43,947 nucleotides of DNA from Planctomycetota bacterium (GTDB lineage: Bacteria > Planctomycetota > Phycisphaerae > Phycisphaerales > SM1A02), in assembly GCA_016872835.1 (NCBI GenBank), contig VGYX01000017.1, forward strand, positions 1 through 43,947, written 5' to 3'. A program made the translations under genes and the position numbers. This document shows positions 23,326-31,637 of this stretch, piece after piece (positions within the stretch are counted from its first letter, which is position 1; each line of letters begins with the position of its first letter). The notes below the pieces were generated by a model. It ran no database searches. It saw only the letters and a list, made by a program, of their open reading frames with translations, and was not told the origin of the DNA.

Positions 23326-23337
23326 CGGGCGATTATC
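23326..23337 (-). promoter_or_regulatory. Putative -10 (GATAAT, N6) for the ABC exporter
   Basis: GATAAT at 23337-23332 is among the best -10 matches in the window and ends six bases before the ATG. It lies just after aroA, so the exporter may be transcribed separately from groES-aroA. Confidence 0.52.
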
Positions 23338-23357
23338 GTCCAAACGACCCCTCCGCA

Positions 23358-24668
23358 TCAAGCGGAGCCGATCAAACCGCCCCAGACGGCGCAGAAATCG
23401 GGCCAACTCTTCTCCACGCACACCGGATTCGTGATTCGCATGCCCCCGGTCAGCGCACCGACCACCGCGGCACTCATGGCGATGCGATGGTCGCGGTGCG
23501 TCTCGACGAGGTCCGATGGCGTGCCCGGCTCGCAGCCCTCGATCAGGATCCAGTCCGGTCCACGCTCCACGTGCGCACCGACCGACTGCAGCCACGCGCG
23601 CATCGCCTCGATGCGGTCGCTCTCCTTCGCACCCAAGGTCTCGAGTCCGCCGATCCGCACACGCCCGTGCACGGTCGCCGCGGCCGCCATGACCGCAAGA
23701 CTGCCGTCGGGCCACAGCGACGCGTCGAATTCGCCGCCGTGCAGCCGACCGACATGCCGCACGCCGCACCCATCCGCATGCTCGACCGATTGCGCTCCCA
23801 ACGCGATCAACGCCGCACGGACCGCCATGTCCGGTTGCGACGAATCGGCGTGCAATCCCGGAATCCAGATCTCGGAACCGGGACAGACGGCCGCAAGCGC
23901 CCAACCATAAGCCGCGCTCGACGCGTCGGGTTCGACATGCACCTCAAAGCCCTTCAGCGGACCCGCATCGACACCGAGCTCGCCACGGGCCTCGTTCCAA
24001 TCCGCTCGCGCGCCCAGGTGTCGCAGGCATGCGACCGTCATGGCCAGATAGGAAGCGCTCGGCAAGCCACCCCGTACTCGAACGTGCAGGCCACCGGGGA
24101 GCCACGGTGCGACGAGTGCCACCGCGGAGAGGAACTGGCTGCTGGCGGGACGATCGATCTCGATGTCACCCGCCGTGTCGACCTCGTGCGGCCGAACCTC
24201 CATCGGCAACTGCGTGGAGTCGGTTCTGCGCGCCTTCGCGCCAAGCGCACCGAGCAGTCGCACGCCATCTTCCATCGGCCGCTTGCGAAGCCGCGCCGAG
24301 CCATCGATCGTGCAGGGCTTGCTGGCCATCGCGGCAGCGGCCATCAGAAAGCGCGCGGGCGTGCCACCTTCCCGAGCATCCAGCGTGCCTCCGCGCGGGA
24401 ATCGCCCGGCGACCCCATGCACCTCGATGGAATCGATGCCGGTCCAGCGAATGTTGGCTCCCAGCGCGCGCAATCCACCGGCAAGCGCCTCGACATCATC
24501 CGAGCGCAGCGCGTTCCAGATCGTGCTGGTGCCTTCCGCCAGCGCCGCAAGCAGCAGCCATCGCTGCGTCAGGCTCTTCGAGCCGGGCGGACGCAGCGCA
24601 CCCACCACGGGCTTCGTCGCCCTCGGCGCGAGCCACGGTCCCCCGCCGCCAGCGGGCGCGCCGCTCAC
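23358..24668 (-). CDS. aroA: 3-phosphoshikimate 1-carboxyvinyltransferase (EPSP synthase)
   Basis: AroA transfers enolpyruvate from phosphoenolpyruvate to shikimate 3-phosphate, the sixth step of aromatic amino-acid synthesis. The 436-residue protein has 'PPGSKSLTQRWLLLAAL' (substrate-binding Lys and Ser), 'REGGTPARFLMAAAA' (variant of the usual NAGTA motif), 'DRPASSQFLSAV', 'KESDRIEAM' and 'DHRIAMSAA'. Length is normal. The start is a GTG that overlaps the upstream groES-like stop as GTGA, so the two are coupled. A class II-type or divergent motif at the NAGTA position (EGGTP) is noteworthy but the fold signatures are intact. Confidence 0.93.
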   Translation of the reverse strand: MSGAPAGGGGPWLAPRATKPVVGALRPPGSKSLTQRWLLLAALAEGTSTIWNALRSDDVEALAGGLRALGANIRWTGIDSIEVHGVAGRFPRGGTLDAREGGTPARFLMAAAAMASKPCTIDGSARLRKRPMEDGVRLLGALGAKARRTDSTQLPMEVRPHEVDTAGDIEIDRPASSQFLSAVALVAPWLPGGLHVRVRGGLPSASYLAMTVACLRHLGARADWNEARGELGVDAGPLKGFEVHVEPDASSAAYGWALAAVCPGSEIWIPGLHADSSQPDMAVRAALIALGAQSVEHADGCGVRHVGRLHGGEFDASLWPDGSLAVMAAAATVHGRVRIGGLETLGAKESDRIEAMRAWLQSVGAHVERGPDWILIEGCEPGTPSDLVETHRDHRIAMSAAVVGALTGGMRITNPVCVEKSWPDFCAVWGGLIGSA

Positions 24669-24997
24669 TCGTCCTTGGTTCCGTTGGCGCGGAACACCGC
24701 GACCACGTCCTCGACGGGAATCACGAACAGGCGATTGTCGCCCTCGAAATCCACGGGCACGCCATGCCTCGGATTGAAGAGCACCCGGTCGTACTGCCGG
24801 ATGGTGTAGTCCTCGTCGCGGGCGATCTGCGCGCTGATCGCCACCACCCGCCCCGTGAGCGTTGGAATCTCGATCTTGTCCGGAAGGTGAATGCCCACCT
24901 TCGTGATCTTCCGGTCCTCATCCTTGCGGATGAGCACACGCTTGCCGACGGGCTCGACGGTCTCGAGCTTGCGAGTGCTGGCGTTTGGCTGGGCCAT
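24665..24997 (-). CDS. GroES-like co-chaperonin
   Basis: A 110-residue protein with the chaperonin-10 pattern: 'VEPVGKRVLIRKDEDRKITKVGIHLPDK', 'LTGRVVAISAQ', 'IRQYDRVLFNPRHGVPVDFEG' and 'FVIPVEDVVAVF'. GroES caps the GroEL cage and forms heptamers. No groEL is adjacent; instead the gene overlaps aroA by four bases. The mobile-loop region (KITKVGIHLP) lacks the usual GGI glycine pair, reading KVGI, so GroEL binding may differ. The ATG at 24997 is preferred over the one at 25003 because TACCAT lies six bases before it and directly abuts the other. Confidence 0.85.
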   Translation of the reverse strand: MAQPNASTRKLETVEPVGKRVLIRKDEDRKITKVGIHLPDKIEIPTLTGRVVAISAQIARDEDYTIRQYDRVLFNPRHGVPVDFEGDNRLFVIPVEDVVAVFRANGTKDE

Positions 24998-25009
24998 GGC
25001 CATATGGTA
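24998..25009 (-). promoter_or_regulatory. Putative -10 (TACCAT, N6) for groES-like/aroA
   Basis: GGCTACCAT ends six bases before the ATG at 24997. Because the hexamer touches the ATG at 25003, transcription could not include that codon, so the promoter decides the start. Confidence 0.5.
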
Positions 25010-25040
25010 GCCCGAGTTGCGCACACGCCCCCATGCAGCC

Positions 25041-25052
25041 CACAATCCCACC
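25041..25052 (+). promoter_or_regulatory. Putative promoter (CACAAT, N6) for apt
   Basis: CACAAT at 25041-25046 ends six bases before the apt ATG. A TTGCGC (25017-25022) with an 18-base spacer is a possible -35. Confidence 0.45.
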
Positions 25053-25574
25053 ATGTCCATCGACACGCTGAAGCGACTGATCCGAGACGTGCCCGACTTC
25101 CCGAAGCCCGGCATCCTGTTCAAGGACATCACGCCGCTGCTTCGTGATCCCGCGGGCCTCGCGCTTGCCGTCGAACTCATGGCGAATTCCTTCCGCGGCG
25201 CCGGGATCCACGCCGTCGCAGGGGCGGAGAGCCGCGGCTTCATCTTCGGCACGGCCGTGGCGCAGGCGCTCTCGTGCGGATTCGTGCCCATCCGCAAGCG
25301 CGCGAAGCTTCCACCTCCGGTGAAGAGCGTCACCTACGAGCTAGAGTACGGCACCGACACGCTTGAGGTGCGCAACGACGCCGTCCGCGCGGGCCAGCGC
25401 GTGCTGATGGTCGACGATCTGCTCGCCACCGGCGGAACGATGGCCGCGTGCGTGCAGCTGATGCGGTCGGTCGGCGCCGAGGTGGTCGGCGCCACGGTGC
25501 TGATCGAGCTGTTGGCGCTGCACGGCCGCAAGGCCTTGCCGGGCCTGCAGGTGCATGCGCCGATCACCTACTGA
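25053..25574 (+). CDS. apt: Adenine phosphoribosyltransferase
   Basis: Apt salvages adenine to AMP with PRPP. The 173-residue protein shows 'DVPDFPKPGILFKDITPLL' at the start, 'AGAESRGFIFG', the 'VPIRKRAKLPPPV' flexible loop and the PRPP-binding motif VLMVDDLLATGGT (about 118-130). The start at 25053 gives the family length and aligns with the conserved N-terminus; an upstream in-frame ATG would add 12 unlikely residues. The stop codon lies in one arm of a 7-base-pair hairpin shared with the convergent small gene. Confidence 0.95.
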   Translation: MSIDTLKRLIRDVPDFPKPGILFKDITPLLRDPAGLALAVELMANSFRGAGIHAVAGAESRGFIFGTAVAQALSCGFVPIRKRAKLPPPVKSVTYELEYGTDTLEVRNDAVRAGQRVLMVDDLLATGGTMAACVQLMRSVGAEVVGATVLIELLALHGRKALPGLQVHAPITY

Positions 25575-25587
25575 CGTGCCCGTCAGT
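25570..25587. terminator. Small hairpin over two convergent stop codons
   Basis: ACTGACG (25570-25576), loop TGCC, CGTCAGT (25581-25587). The apt stop is in the left arm and the stop of the 42-residue gene is in the right arm. Convergent TGA stops always give three complementary bases; here the match extends to seven. There is no T-tract, so termination is uncertain. Confidence 0.35.
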
Positions 25588-25711
25588 CCGTGCTGGGGGC
25601 CTTGTTCACGGGCGGCTCGCAGCCCCTCGGCACGCCGGCCAGCAGCAGCACGATCACGAAGATGGCGATCAGTCCGCCGACGATCAGGGAGAGGGTCTTC
25701 TTGATGCTCAT
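25583..25711 (-). CDS. Small membrane protein of 42 residues
   Basis: This short gene reads MSIKKTLSLIVGG, continues through a single hydrophobic helix (about residues 7-27, ending LLLLAGV) and ends with a short polar tail containing one cysteine (PRGCEPP). The two lysines before the helix suggest an N-in orientation with the cysteine outside. The sequence before the cysteine is not a proper lipobox. It fills a gap that would otherwise be about 210 bases without a gene, and TACCTT lies nine bases before the ATG. I do not recognise a family. Reality is likely but not certain. Confidence 0.6.
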   Translation of the reverse strand: MSIKKTLSLIVGGLIAIFVIVLLLAGVPRGCEPPVNKAPSTD

Positions 25712-25726
25712 GGATCCGGAAAGGTA
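25712..25726 (-). promoter_or_regulatory. Putative -10 (TACCTT, N9) for the small membrane protein
   Basis: TACCTT at 25726-25721 ends nine bases before the ATG at 25711. No Shine-Dalgarno is visible. Confidence 0.35.
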
Positions 25727-25773
25727 TCGGCGATCGCGTCGGCCGGGCATTCGTTTCCGGAGCCCCTTCGATC

Positions 25774-25785
25774 TAGAATGAGCTG
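25774..25785 (+). promoter_or_regulatory. Putative -10 (TAGAAT, N6) for hppD
   Basis: TAGAAT at 25774-25779 matches the -10 consensus at five of six positions and ends six bases before the ATG at 25786. It is one of the clearest leaderless-type sites in the window. Confidence 0.55.
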
Positions 25786-26988
25786 ATGACCAGCACCGCC
25801 CAGCCGTCCGTCGCCGAGATCGACCCGCGCACCGACCCGCTCGCCCTGATCGACGTGGATCACATCCGCTTCCTCGTGGGCAACGCGAAGCAGGCGGCGT
25901 ACTTCTACGCGACGGCCTTCGGCTTCCAGGTGGAGCAGATCTGCGACCTCACGACGGGCAGTCGAACCGCGGCGAAGTACCTGCTCACGCAGGGCAACAT
26001 CCGAATGCTGCTTGAGACGCCGCTCTCGAAGGACGCTCCGGGCGCCGACGAGATTCGCCGCTACGGTGATGGCGTGAAGGACATCGCGCTGACGGTGTTC
26101 GACGCCACCAAGGCCTACGAGCAGGCGCTGCGCAACGGCGGCACGAGCGCGTACGAGCCCGTCACGATCAAGGACGCCGGAGGCACCGTCACGATGGCGG
26201 GCGTGCAGACGTACGGCCGCGTCGTGCACACCTTCGTGAGCCGCACCGGGAACTTCGCGCTGCCGCAGGTGAAGGCCGGCGGCCAGTTCATGCCGGGCTA
26301 CCGCGCCATGCAGGGCTTCGCGCTGAACGAGTACAACCGACAGCATCCCTGCGGGCTGAAGTTCTTCGACCACTGCGTGGGCAACGTTCAGGAAGGCAAG
26401 ATGAACCACTGGGTGAAGTGGTACGAGGACGTGCTTGGCTTCAAGATGTTCAAGCACTTCGACGACAAGGACATCAGCACCGACTACTCCGCGCTCATGA
26501 GCAAGGTGATGGCCAGCGGCAACCACCTGATCAAGATGCCGATCAACGAGCCCGCCGAGGGCAAGAAAAAGAGCCAGATCCAGGAGTATCTGGAGTGGCA
26601 CGACATGACTCCGGGCGTGCAGCACCTGGCGCTGCGCACTGACGACGAGTTGCACAGCGTCGCCGAGCTGCGCCGCCGCGGCGTGGACTTCCTCGCCATT
26701 CCAGAGACCTACTACGAGACGGTCTGGAAGCGCGTCGACGCCATGCTGACGAGCCACGGCCATCACGCCGTGAAGGAGGACCACAAGCGCGTGCGCGACC
26801 TTGGCGTCCTGGTCGACGCCGACGACGAGGGCTACCTGCTGCAGCTCTTCACCAAGCCGCTGCAGGACCGCCCCACACTGTTCTTCGAGATCATCTGCCG
26901 CCGTGGCAGCCAGAGCTTCGGCAAGGGCAACTTCAAGGCCCTCTTCGAGGCGCTTGAGCTCGAGCAGGAGAAGCGCGGCAACCTCTGA
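25786..26988 (+). CDS. hppD: 4-hydroxyphenylpyruvate dioxygenase
   Basis: HppD converts 4-hydroxyphenylpyruvate to homogentisate, the second step of tyrosine breakdown. The 400-residue protein has two vicinal-oxygen-chelate halves. The C-terminal half carries the iron ligands His196 (FDHCVGN), His280 (GVQHLAL) and Glu368 (FFEIICRRG). The C-terminal 'GKGNFKALFEALELEQEKRGNL' is the typical gating helix. All catalytic residues are present. The homogentisate dioxygenase and fumarylacetoacetase genes lie about 8-11 kb further on, so the pathway is dispersed here. It is transcribed ahead of thrA but separated by a new putative promoter. Confidence 0.96.
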   Translation: MTSTAQPSVAEIDPRTDPLALIDVDHIRFLVGNAKQAAYFYATAFGFQVEQICDLTTGSRTAAKYLLTQGNIRMLLETPLSKDAPGADEIRRYGDGVKDIALTVFDATKAYEQALRNGGTSAYEPVTIKDAGGTVTMAGVQTYGRVVHTFVSRTGNFALPQVKAGGQFMPGYRAMQGFALNEYNRQHPCGLKFFDHCVGNVQEGKMNHWVKWYEDVLGFKMFKHFDDKDISTDYSALMSKVMASGNHLIKMPINEPAEGKKKSQIQEYLEWHDMTPGVQHLALRTDDELHSVAELRRRGVDFLAIPETYYETVWKRVDAMLTSHGHHAVKEDHKRVRDLGVLVDADDEGYLLQLFTKPLQDRPTLFFEIICRRGSQSFGKGNFKALFEALELEQEKRGNL

Positions 26989-27012
26989 CGCACCGTTCCT
27001 CCCTCGTCTCCG

Positions 27013-27025
27013 TACACTTTCGCGC
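27013..27025 (+). promoter_or_regulatory. Putative -10 (TACACT, N7) for thrABC
   Basis: TACACT at 27013-27018 ends seven bases before the thrA GTG at 27026. The thr operon would begin with a leaderless GTG. No attenuator or leader peptide is possible in this space. Confidence 0.5.
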
Positions 27026-29452
27026 GTGATCGCGCACAAGTTCGGCGGCAGCAGCGTGGCGGACGCCTCGCGCATCGGGCGCGTGGTGGACATCCTGCTT
27101 GCGCGCGACGAGCCGCAGGTCGTCGCGATCTCTGCCATGCGTGGCGTGACCGATGCGCTGATCGCGCTGGCCCGACAGGCCGCGGCCCGGGACGAAGGCT
27201 GGAAGGCGGCCTTGAAGGCGCTCGAGGATCGGCATGTCTCGACCGCGCAGGACCTGCTGCGTGACGCCGCCAACGCCGTGCTCACGACGTTCACCGGCGA
27301 GTTCAACAGCCTTCGCGAATTGCTGCAGGCACAGACGCGGGTGGGCGCCGTATCCAACGACCTGCTCGATCTCGTGTCCGGGCTGGGCGAGGTCTGGTCG
27401 TCGATGCTGGTCGACGCGACAGTGCGGGCGCGCGGCAAGCCGAGCCGCTGGCTCGATGCGCGCGAGGTGCTGGTCGTGGAGAAGACCGACCTGGGCGCGA
27501 TGGTGCGCTGGGAGGAGTCGGGCGAACGGCTTCGGAGCCACTTCGGCTCGCCCGGCAAGCGGACGATCGTGACCGGTTTCGTGGCGCGCACGCATGAAGG
27601 CCGGGTGACCACGCTGGGCCGCAACGGCAGCGACTATTCCGGCGCGATCTTCGCGGCGCTGTTTCAGGCACGCGAGCTTCACATCTGGAGCGACGTCGAG
27701 GGGGTGTTCTCCGCCGACCCGCGACTGGTGCCCGAGGCGGTCCTGATCGACCGGCTCAGCTACGCCGAGGCCTGCGAGCTGGCCTATTTCGGCGCAAGCG
27801 TGATCCATCCGCAGACGATGGGGCCCGCCTTCGACCGCGGCATTCCCATCATCGCGCGCAGCACCTTCAATCCCGATCACCCCGGCACGCGCATCAGCAT
27901 GGAGCCGGGTCCCCTGCAGCCGGTGAAGGGGGTGACGACCTTCAAGGGCCTCGCGATCCTGAACATCGAGGGCAACGGCATGATCGGCGTGCCAGGCACC
28001 GCCGCGCGCGCCTTTGACGCGCTGCACCGCGCGGGCGTCTCCGTGGTGATGATCAGCCAAGGCAGCTCGGAGCATTCGATCTGCTGCACGATCCGCGAGA
28101 GCGACGCACAGGCCGCCGAGCGCGCGGTGCGCGAGGCCTTTGCGCGCGAGCTGGCCGCGCTCCAGATCAGCGACGTGACCGTCGAGGCCGGCGTGGCCGC
28201 GCTTGCCGTGGTCGGCGATGGCATGGCCGGGCGACCCGGCACCAGCGCGCAGCTCTTCGACTCGCTTGGCCGTGCCGGGGTGAACGTGCGCATGATCGCG
28301 CAGGGCGCAAGCGAGCGGAACATCTCCGTGGCAATCGCGGCCGCCGACGCGCCGCGTGCGCTGCGTGCCGTGCACGCGGGCTTCTACCTGAGCGGCCAGA
28401 CGATCTCCGTCGGCGTGATCGGTCCGGGCAATGTGGGAGCGGCGTTCCTGCGCCAGCTCTGGGCGGCGCAACCAAGGCTTCAGCGGCGACATCGCATCGA
28501 TCTGCGCCTTCGCGCGATCGCAGGCAGCAAGCGCATGGCGCTGTCGGACACCGGACTCCATGCCGGCGACGTGAAGGCGCTGCTCGACCGCGACCTGCAC
28601 CTGGACGCGTTCACCGCGCATGTGCAGGCGTCTCACCTGCCCCACGCGATCATCGTGGACTGCAGTGCGAGCGACGCCGTCGCTGATCGCTACGCGGCGT
28701 GGATCCGTGCGGGCATTCATGTGGTCACGCCGAACAAGAGCGCGGGCTCCGGACCGCTGGACCGATACGACGCGATCCGCGCAGGACCAGGCCGATTCCG
28801 CTACGAGGCCACCGTCGGCGCGGGCCTTCCCATCATCACCACGCTGCGCGATCTGGTGGACACCGGCGACGAGGTGCGCTCCATCGAGGGCATCTTCTCG
28901 GGCACGCTGGCGTACCTGTTCAACCGCTACGACAGCTCGATCTCCTTCGGTGAGCTCGTGCGTAAGGCGCGCGAACTTGGCTACACCGAGCCGGATCCGC
29001 GCGACGACCTCTCGGGCCTCGACGTGGCTCGCAAGCTCGTGATCCTGGCGCGCGAGCGTGGCCTTCGGACCACGCTCTCCGACGTGCGGCTGGAGTCGCT
29101 TGTGCCCGAGCCCCTCCGCGGCCTTTCGCTGGAGGATTTCATGCGCCGACTGGATGAACTGGATCCGCCGATGCGCGCCCGATTCGAATCGGCGCGCCAG
29201 AAGGATCACGTGCTGCGATACGCGGCCAGCGTATCGGCGGATGGTGCCGCGACCGTCGGGCTGGTGGAGGTGCCGCGCACCCACGCCTTCGCCCACATCC
29301 AGCTCACCGACAACGTGGTGCAATTCACCACGAACCGATACTGTGACAACCCCTTGGTGGTGCAGGGACCCGGCGCCGGCCCCGAGGTGACCGCCACCGG
29401 CGTGTTCGCCGACGTGCTTCGCGTGGCCACGGCGTTGGGAGCGCATCTGTGA
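27026..29452 (+). CDS. thrA: Bifunctional aspartate kinase / homoserine dehydrogenase
   Basis: An 808-residue fusion catalysing the first and third steps from aspartate to threonine. The kinase domain (about 1-290) opens with 'IAHKFGGSSVAD' and includes 'GRNGSDYSGAIFAAL' and 'SDVEGVFSADPR'. Two ACT regulatory domains follow (about 310-450), each with a 'GVSVVMISQGSSE' type element. The homoserine dehydrogenase part (about 460-808) has the NAD-binding 'VIGPGNVGAAFL', 'VTPNKSAG' and 'GLDVARKLVILARE'. Feedback by threonine is likely from the ACT layout. The GTG at 27026 directly precedes the conserved kinase start; a longer frame runs over hppD. Confidence 0.95.
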   Translation: MIAHKFGGSSVADASRIGRVVDILLARDEPQVVAISAMRGVTDALIALARQAAARDEGWKAALKALEDRHVSTAQDLLRDAANAVLTTFTGEFNSLRELLQAQTRVGAVSNDLLDLVSGLGEVWSSMLVDATVRARGKPSRWLDAREVLVVEKTDLGAMVRWEESGERLRSHFGSPGKRTIVTGFVARTHEGRVTTLGRNGSDYSGAIFAALFQARELHIWSDVEGVFSADPRLVPEAVLIDRLSYAEACELAYFGASVIHPQTMGPAFDRGIPIIARSTFNPDHPGTRISMEPGPLQPVKGVTTFKGLAILNIEGNGMIGVPGTAARAFDALHRAGVSVVMISQGSSEHSICCTIRESDAQAAERAVREAFARELAALQISDVTVEAGVAALAVVGDGMAGRPGTSAQLFDSLGRAGVNVRMIAQGASERNISVAIAAADAPRALRAVHAGFYLSGQTISVGVIGPGNVGAAFLRQLWAAQPRLQRRHRIDLRLRAIAGSKRMALSDTGLHAGDVKALLDRDLHLDAFTAHVQASHLPHAIIVDCSASDAVADRYAAWIRAGIHVVTPNKSAGSGPLDRYDAIRAGPGRFRYEATVGAGLPIITTLRDLVDTGDEVRSIEGIFSGTLAYLFNRYDSSISFGELVRKARELGYTEPDPRDDLSGLDVARKLVILARERGLRTTLSDVRLESLVPEPLRGLSLEDFMRRLDELDPPMRARFESARQKDHVLRYAASVSADGAATVGLVEVPRTHAFAHIQLTDNVVQFTTNRYCDNPLVVQGPGAGPEVTATGVFADVLRVATALGAHL

Positions 29453-30372
29453 ACCGCGCGCGCGCCTCGGCACCTCCCACCGTGGGCAATGTCGGCGTGG
29501 GATTCGACCTGCTTGGACACGCGCTGGCCGGCACCGGCGACATCGTGACGGCGACGCGCACCGATCGTGCGGCGGTGCGAGTGACGGCGATCCGTGGCAT
29601 CGAGACCCCACTTCCCATGGAAGCCGATCGCAACACCGCAGGGCGCGCCGCGCTGGCGCTGCTGCCGCTGTTCCCGGCCGGGACGGGCCTCGACCTCGAG
29701 ATCGACAAGGGCATCGCGATGGGTTCCGGCATGGGAGGCTCCGCCTCGAGCGCCGTGGCGGCGGCGGTCGCCGTGTCCGCGCTGCTTCCAGAGCGACCGG
29801 ACATGGCCACGCTCTTTCACGCTGCGGTGCAGGGCGAGGCCGCCGCGACCGGAAGCGCGCACGGCGACAACGTGGCCCCCGCACTGCTTGGAGGCCTGAC
29901 GATCGCGCCCCATGAAGGTGAGCCACTGCGGCTGCCCGTACCCGAGTGGCTGCATGCGGCGGTGGTGCGCCCGCACTTTCCTCTTGAAACACGACGCAGC
30001 CGTGAGGTACTGGCCGCGCCCTACGCGATCGGCGATTTCGTGCGTCAGAGCGAAGGCCTGGCCCTGCTGCTGGCCGGCTGTCATTCCGGCGACGACGCGC
30101 TGATCCGTCGCGGGTTGCATGATGTGCTTGTGGAGCCTCGACGGGCACCGCTCATACCGGGATTCGCCGCGGTGAAGCAGGCGGCACTCGACGCCGGCGC
30201 TCTGGGTGCGAGCATCTCGGGCGGCGGTCCCAGCGTATTCGCATGGTGTGCCGATGCCGCCACGGCCACACGCGCAAGCCAGGCCATGCAGGCCGCGTTC
30301 CGCTCCGCGGGCCACGCAAGCGACGCGCTGGTGAGTCCGGTCGACGCACCCGGCGCAAGGGTGCTGCCGTGA
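29449..30372 (+). CDS. thrB: Homoserine kinase (GHMP family)
   Basis: ThrB phosphorylates homoserine. The 307-residue protein is a GHMP kinase with 'TVGNVGVGFDLLGHAL' at the start, the ATP-binding glycine/serine loop GSGMGGSASSAVAA (about 92-105), and the C-terminal 'GASISGGGPSVFAW' motif. The start GTG overlaps the thrA stop as GTGA and the stop overlaps thrC in the same way, so the three proteins are made by coupled translation. Confidence 0.95.
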   Translation: MNRARASAPPTVGNVGVGFDLLGHALAGTGDIVTATRTDRAAVRVTAIRGIETPLPMEADRNTAGRAALALLPLFPAGTGLDLEIDKGIAMGSGMGGSASSAVAAAVAVSALLPERPDMATLFHAAVQGEAAATGSAHGDNVAPALLGGLTIAPHEGEPLRLPVPEWLHAAVVRPHFPLETRRSREVLAAPYAIGDFVRQSEGLALLLAGCHSGDDALIRRGLHDVLVEPRRAPLIPGFAAVKQAALDAGALGASISGGGPSVFAWCADAATATRASQAMQAAFRSAGHASDALVSPVDAPGARVLP

Positions 30373-31628
30373 GAGTGGCGAGCACGCGAGGCGCCGCGAG
30401 CGCGCCGATCTCCGAGGCGATCGCGCACGGCCTGGCGACCGACGGCGGCCTCTACATGCCTCCGCAGCTTCCGCCGAGCGCGCGCGAATGGGGCAACACC
30501 CTTCGGGAGCGTGCGCTGGCGCTGCTGCTGCCGTACTTCGCGGATGATCCACTGGCGGATCATCTGCCGGCGATCATCGACGAGGCCTTCACCTTCGACG
30601 CACCGCTGCGCTGGCTGGACGATCGCACCGCGTTGCTGGAACTCTTCCACGGCCCCACGGCCGCGTTCAAGGACTTCGGCGCACGCTTTCTGGCAGCCAC
30701 GCTCACCCGAATCGCCACGGGTCCGAACGCGACGGTGCTGGTCGCCACCTCGGGCGACACGGGCGCCGCCGTGGCCTCGGCATTTCATCGGAGGCCGGGC
30801 TTCCGAGTGGTGATCCTGTATCCCGACGGCCGCGTGTCGCCGCGTCAAGCGCATCAGTTGGGGGCCTTCGGAGACAACGTGCGCGCGTTCCGCGTGGCGG
30901 GCACCTTCGACGACTGCCAGCGCATGGTCAAGACGGCGCTGGGCGACCGCGCGCTCGTCGAGCGCCACCAGCTCACCAGCGCCAACAGCATCAGCCTTGG
31001 CCGCCTGCTACCGCAGATGGCCTACTACGCGCACGCGGCGATGGAATGCGCGCGCACCGGATACGCACCACCCAGCGTGATCGTTCCGACCGGCAATCTG
31101 GGCAATGCCTTCGCCTGCCTGCTGGCGCGTGAGCGCGGACTTCCGATCGGCAAGATCATGCTGGCCACTAACGCCAACCGGGCGCTGGTCGCTCTGGCCG
31201 CCACCGGTCGCTACGAGCCCGCCGCCACGGTGGCCACGCTGGCCAACGCCATGGATGTCGGCGCACCAAGCAACGCCGAGCGCCTGCTCGCGCGCTTCCC
31301 GCAGGTGCGTCACGCGATCGACGCGGACTGGGCCGACGACGAGGCGATCGGACAGGCGATCCGCCGAACCTGGGATCGACACCACGAAGCGATCTGCCCC
31401 CATACCGCCTGCGGCATGGAGGTGCTGGAGCGCCTGCGGGCCCGCGGTGACCGAGGAACCTGGATCGTGGCCGCCACGGCGCACCCGGCGAAGTTCGACA
31501 CGGTGGTCGAGCCGATCATCGGCGCCCGTGTCGACGTGCCCAGGCCGCTGGCCGAACTGCTGGCGCGACCCACCCACGCAGAACCGCTGCCGGCGGAACC
31601 GTCGGCATTGGCCAAGGCGCTTGCCTGA
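30369..31628 (+). CDS. thrC: Threonine synthase
   Basis: ThrC converts O-phosphohomoserine to threonine with pyridoxal phosphate. The 419-residue sequence has the E. coli-type N-terminus ('ISEAIAHGLATDGGLYMP'), the PLP lysine Lys101 in AAFKDFGARFLA, 'ATSGDTGAAVASAF', 'SANSISLGRLLPQMAYY' and 'VPTGNLGNAFACLLA'. The GTG start overlaps the thrB stop (GTGA). A longer frame upstream lies inside thrB. It completes the thrABC operon and ends nine bases before a convergent gene. Confidence 0.95.
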   Translation: MRVASTRGAASAPISEAIAHGLATDGGLYMPPQLPPSAREWGNTLRERALALLLPYFADDPLADHLPAIIDEAFTFDAPLRWLDDRTALLELFHGPTAAFKDFGARFLAATLTRIATGPNATVLVATSGDTGAAVASAFHRRPGFRVVILYPDGRVSPRQAHQLGAFGDNVRAFRVAGTFDDCQRMVKTALGDRALVERHQLTSANSISLGRLLPQMAYYAHAAMECARTGYAPPSVIVPTGNLGNAFACLLARERGLPIGKIMLATNANRALVALAATGRYEPAATVATLANAMDVGAPSNAERLLARFPQVRHAIDADWADDEAIGQAIRRTWDRHHEAICPHTACGMEVLERLRARGDRGTWIVAATAHPAKFDTVVEPIIGARVDVPRPLAELLARPTHAEPLPAEPSALAKALA

Positions 31629-31637
31629 TCCGGTTCG

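Noticed and set aside
23326-23904. In-frame N-terminal extension of the ABC exporter
   Set aside because: It covers the end of aroA antisense to nothing useful, is Arg-rich and unlike exporter N-termini; the ATG at 23325 gives a normal protein.
25583-25711. Lipoprotein reading of the 42-residue protein
   Set aside because: The residues before its cysteine (PRG) do not form a lipobox, so I describe it only as a small membrane protein.
26933-30148. 1071-codon open frame on the minus strand
   Set aside because: It is antisense to thrA and thrB, with low-complexity composition and no recognisable motif.
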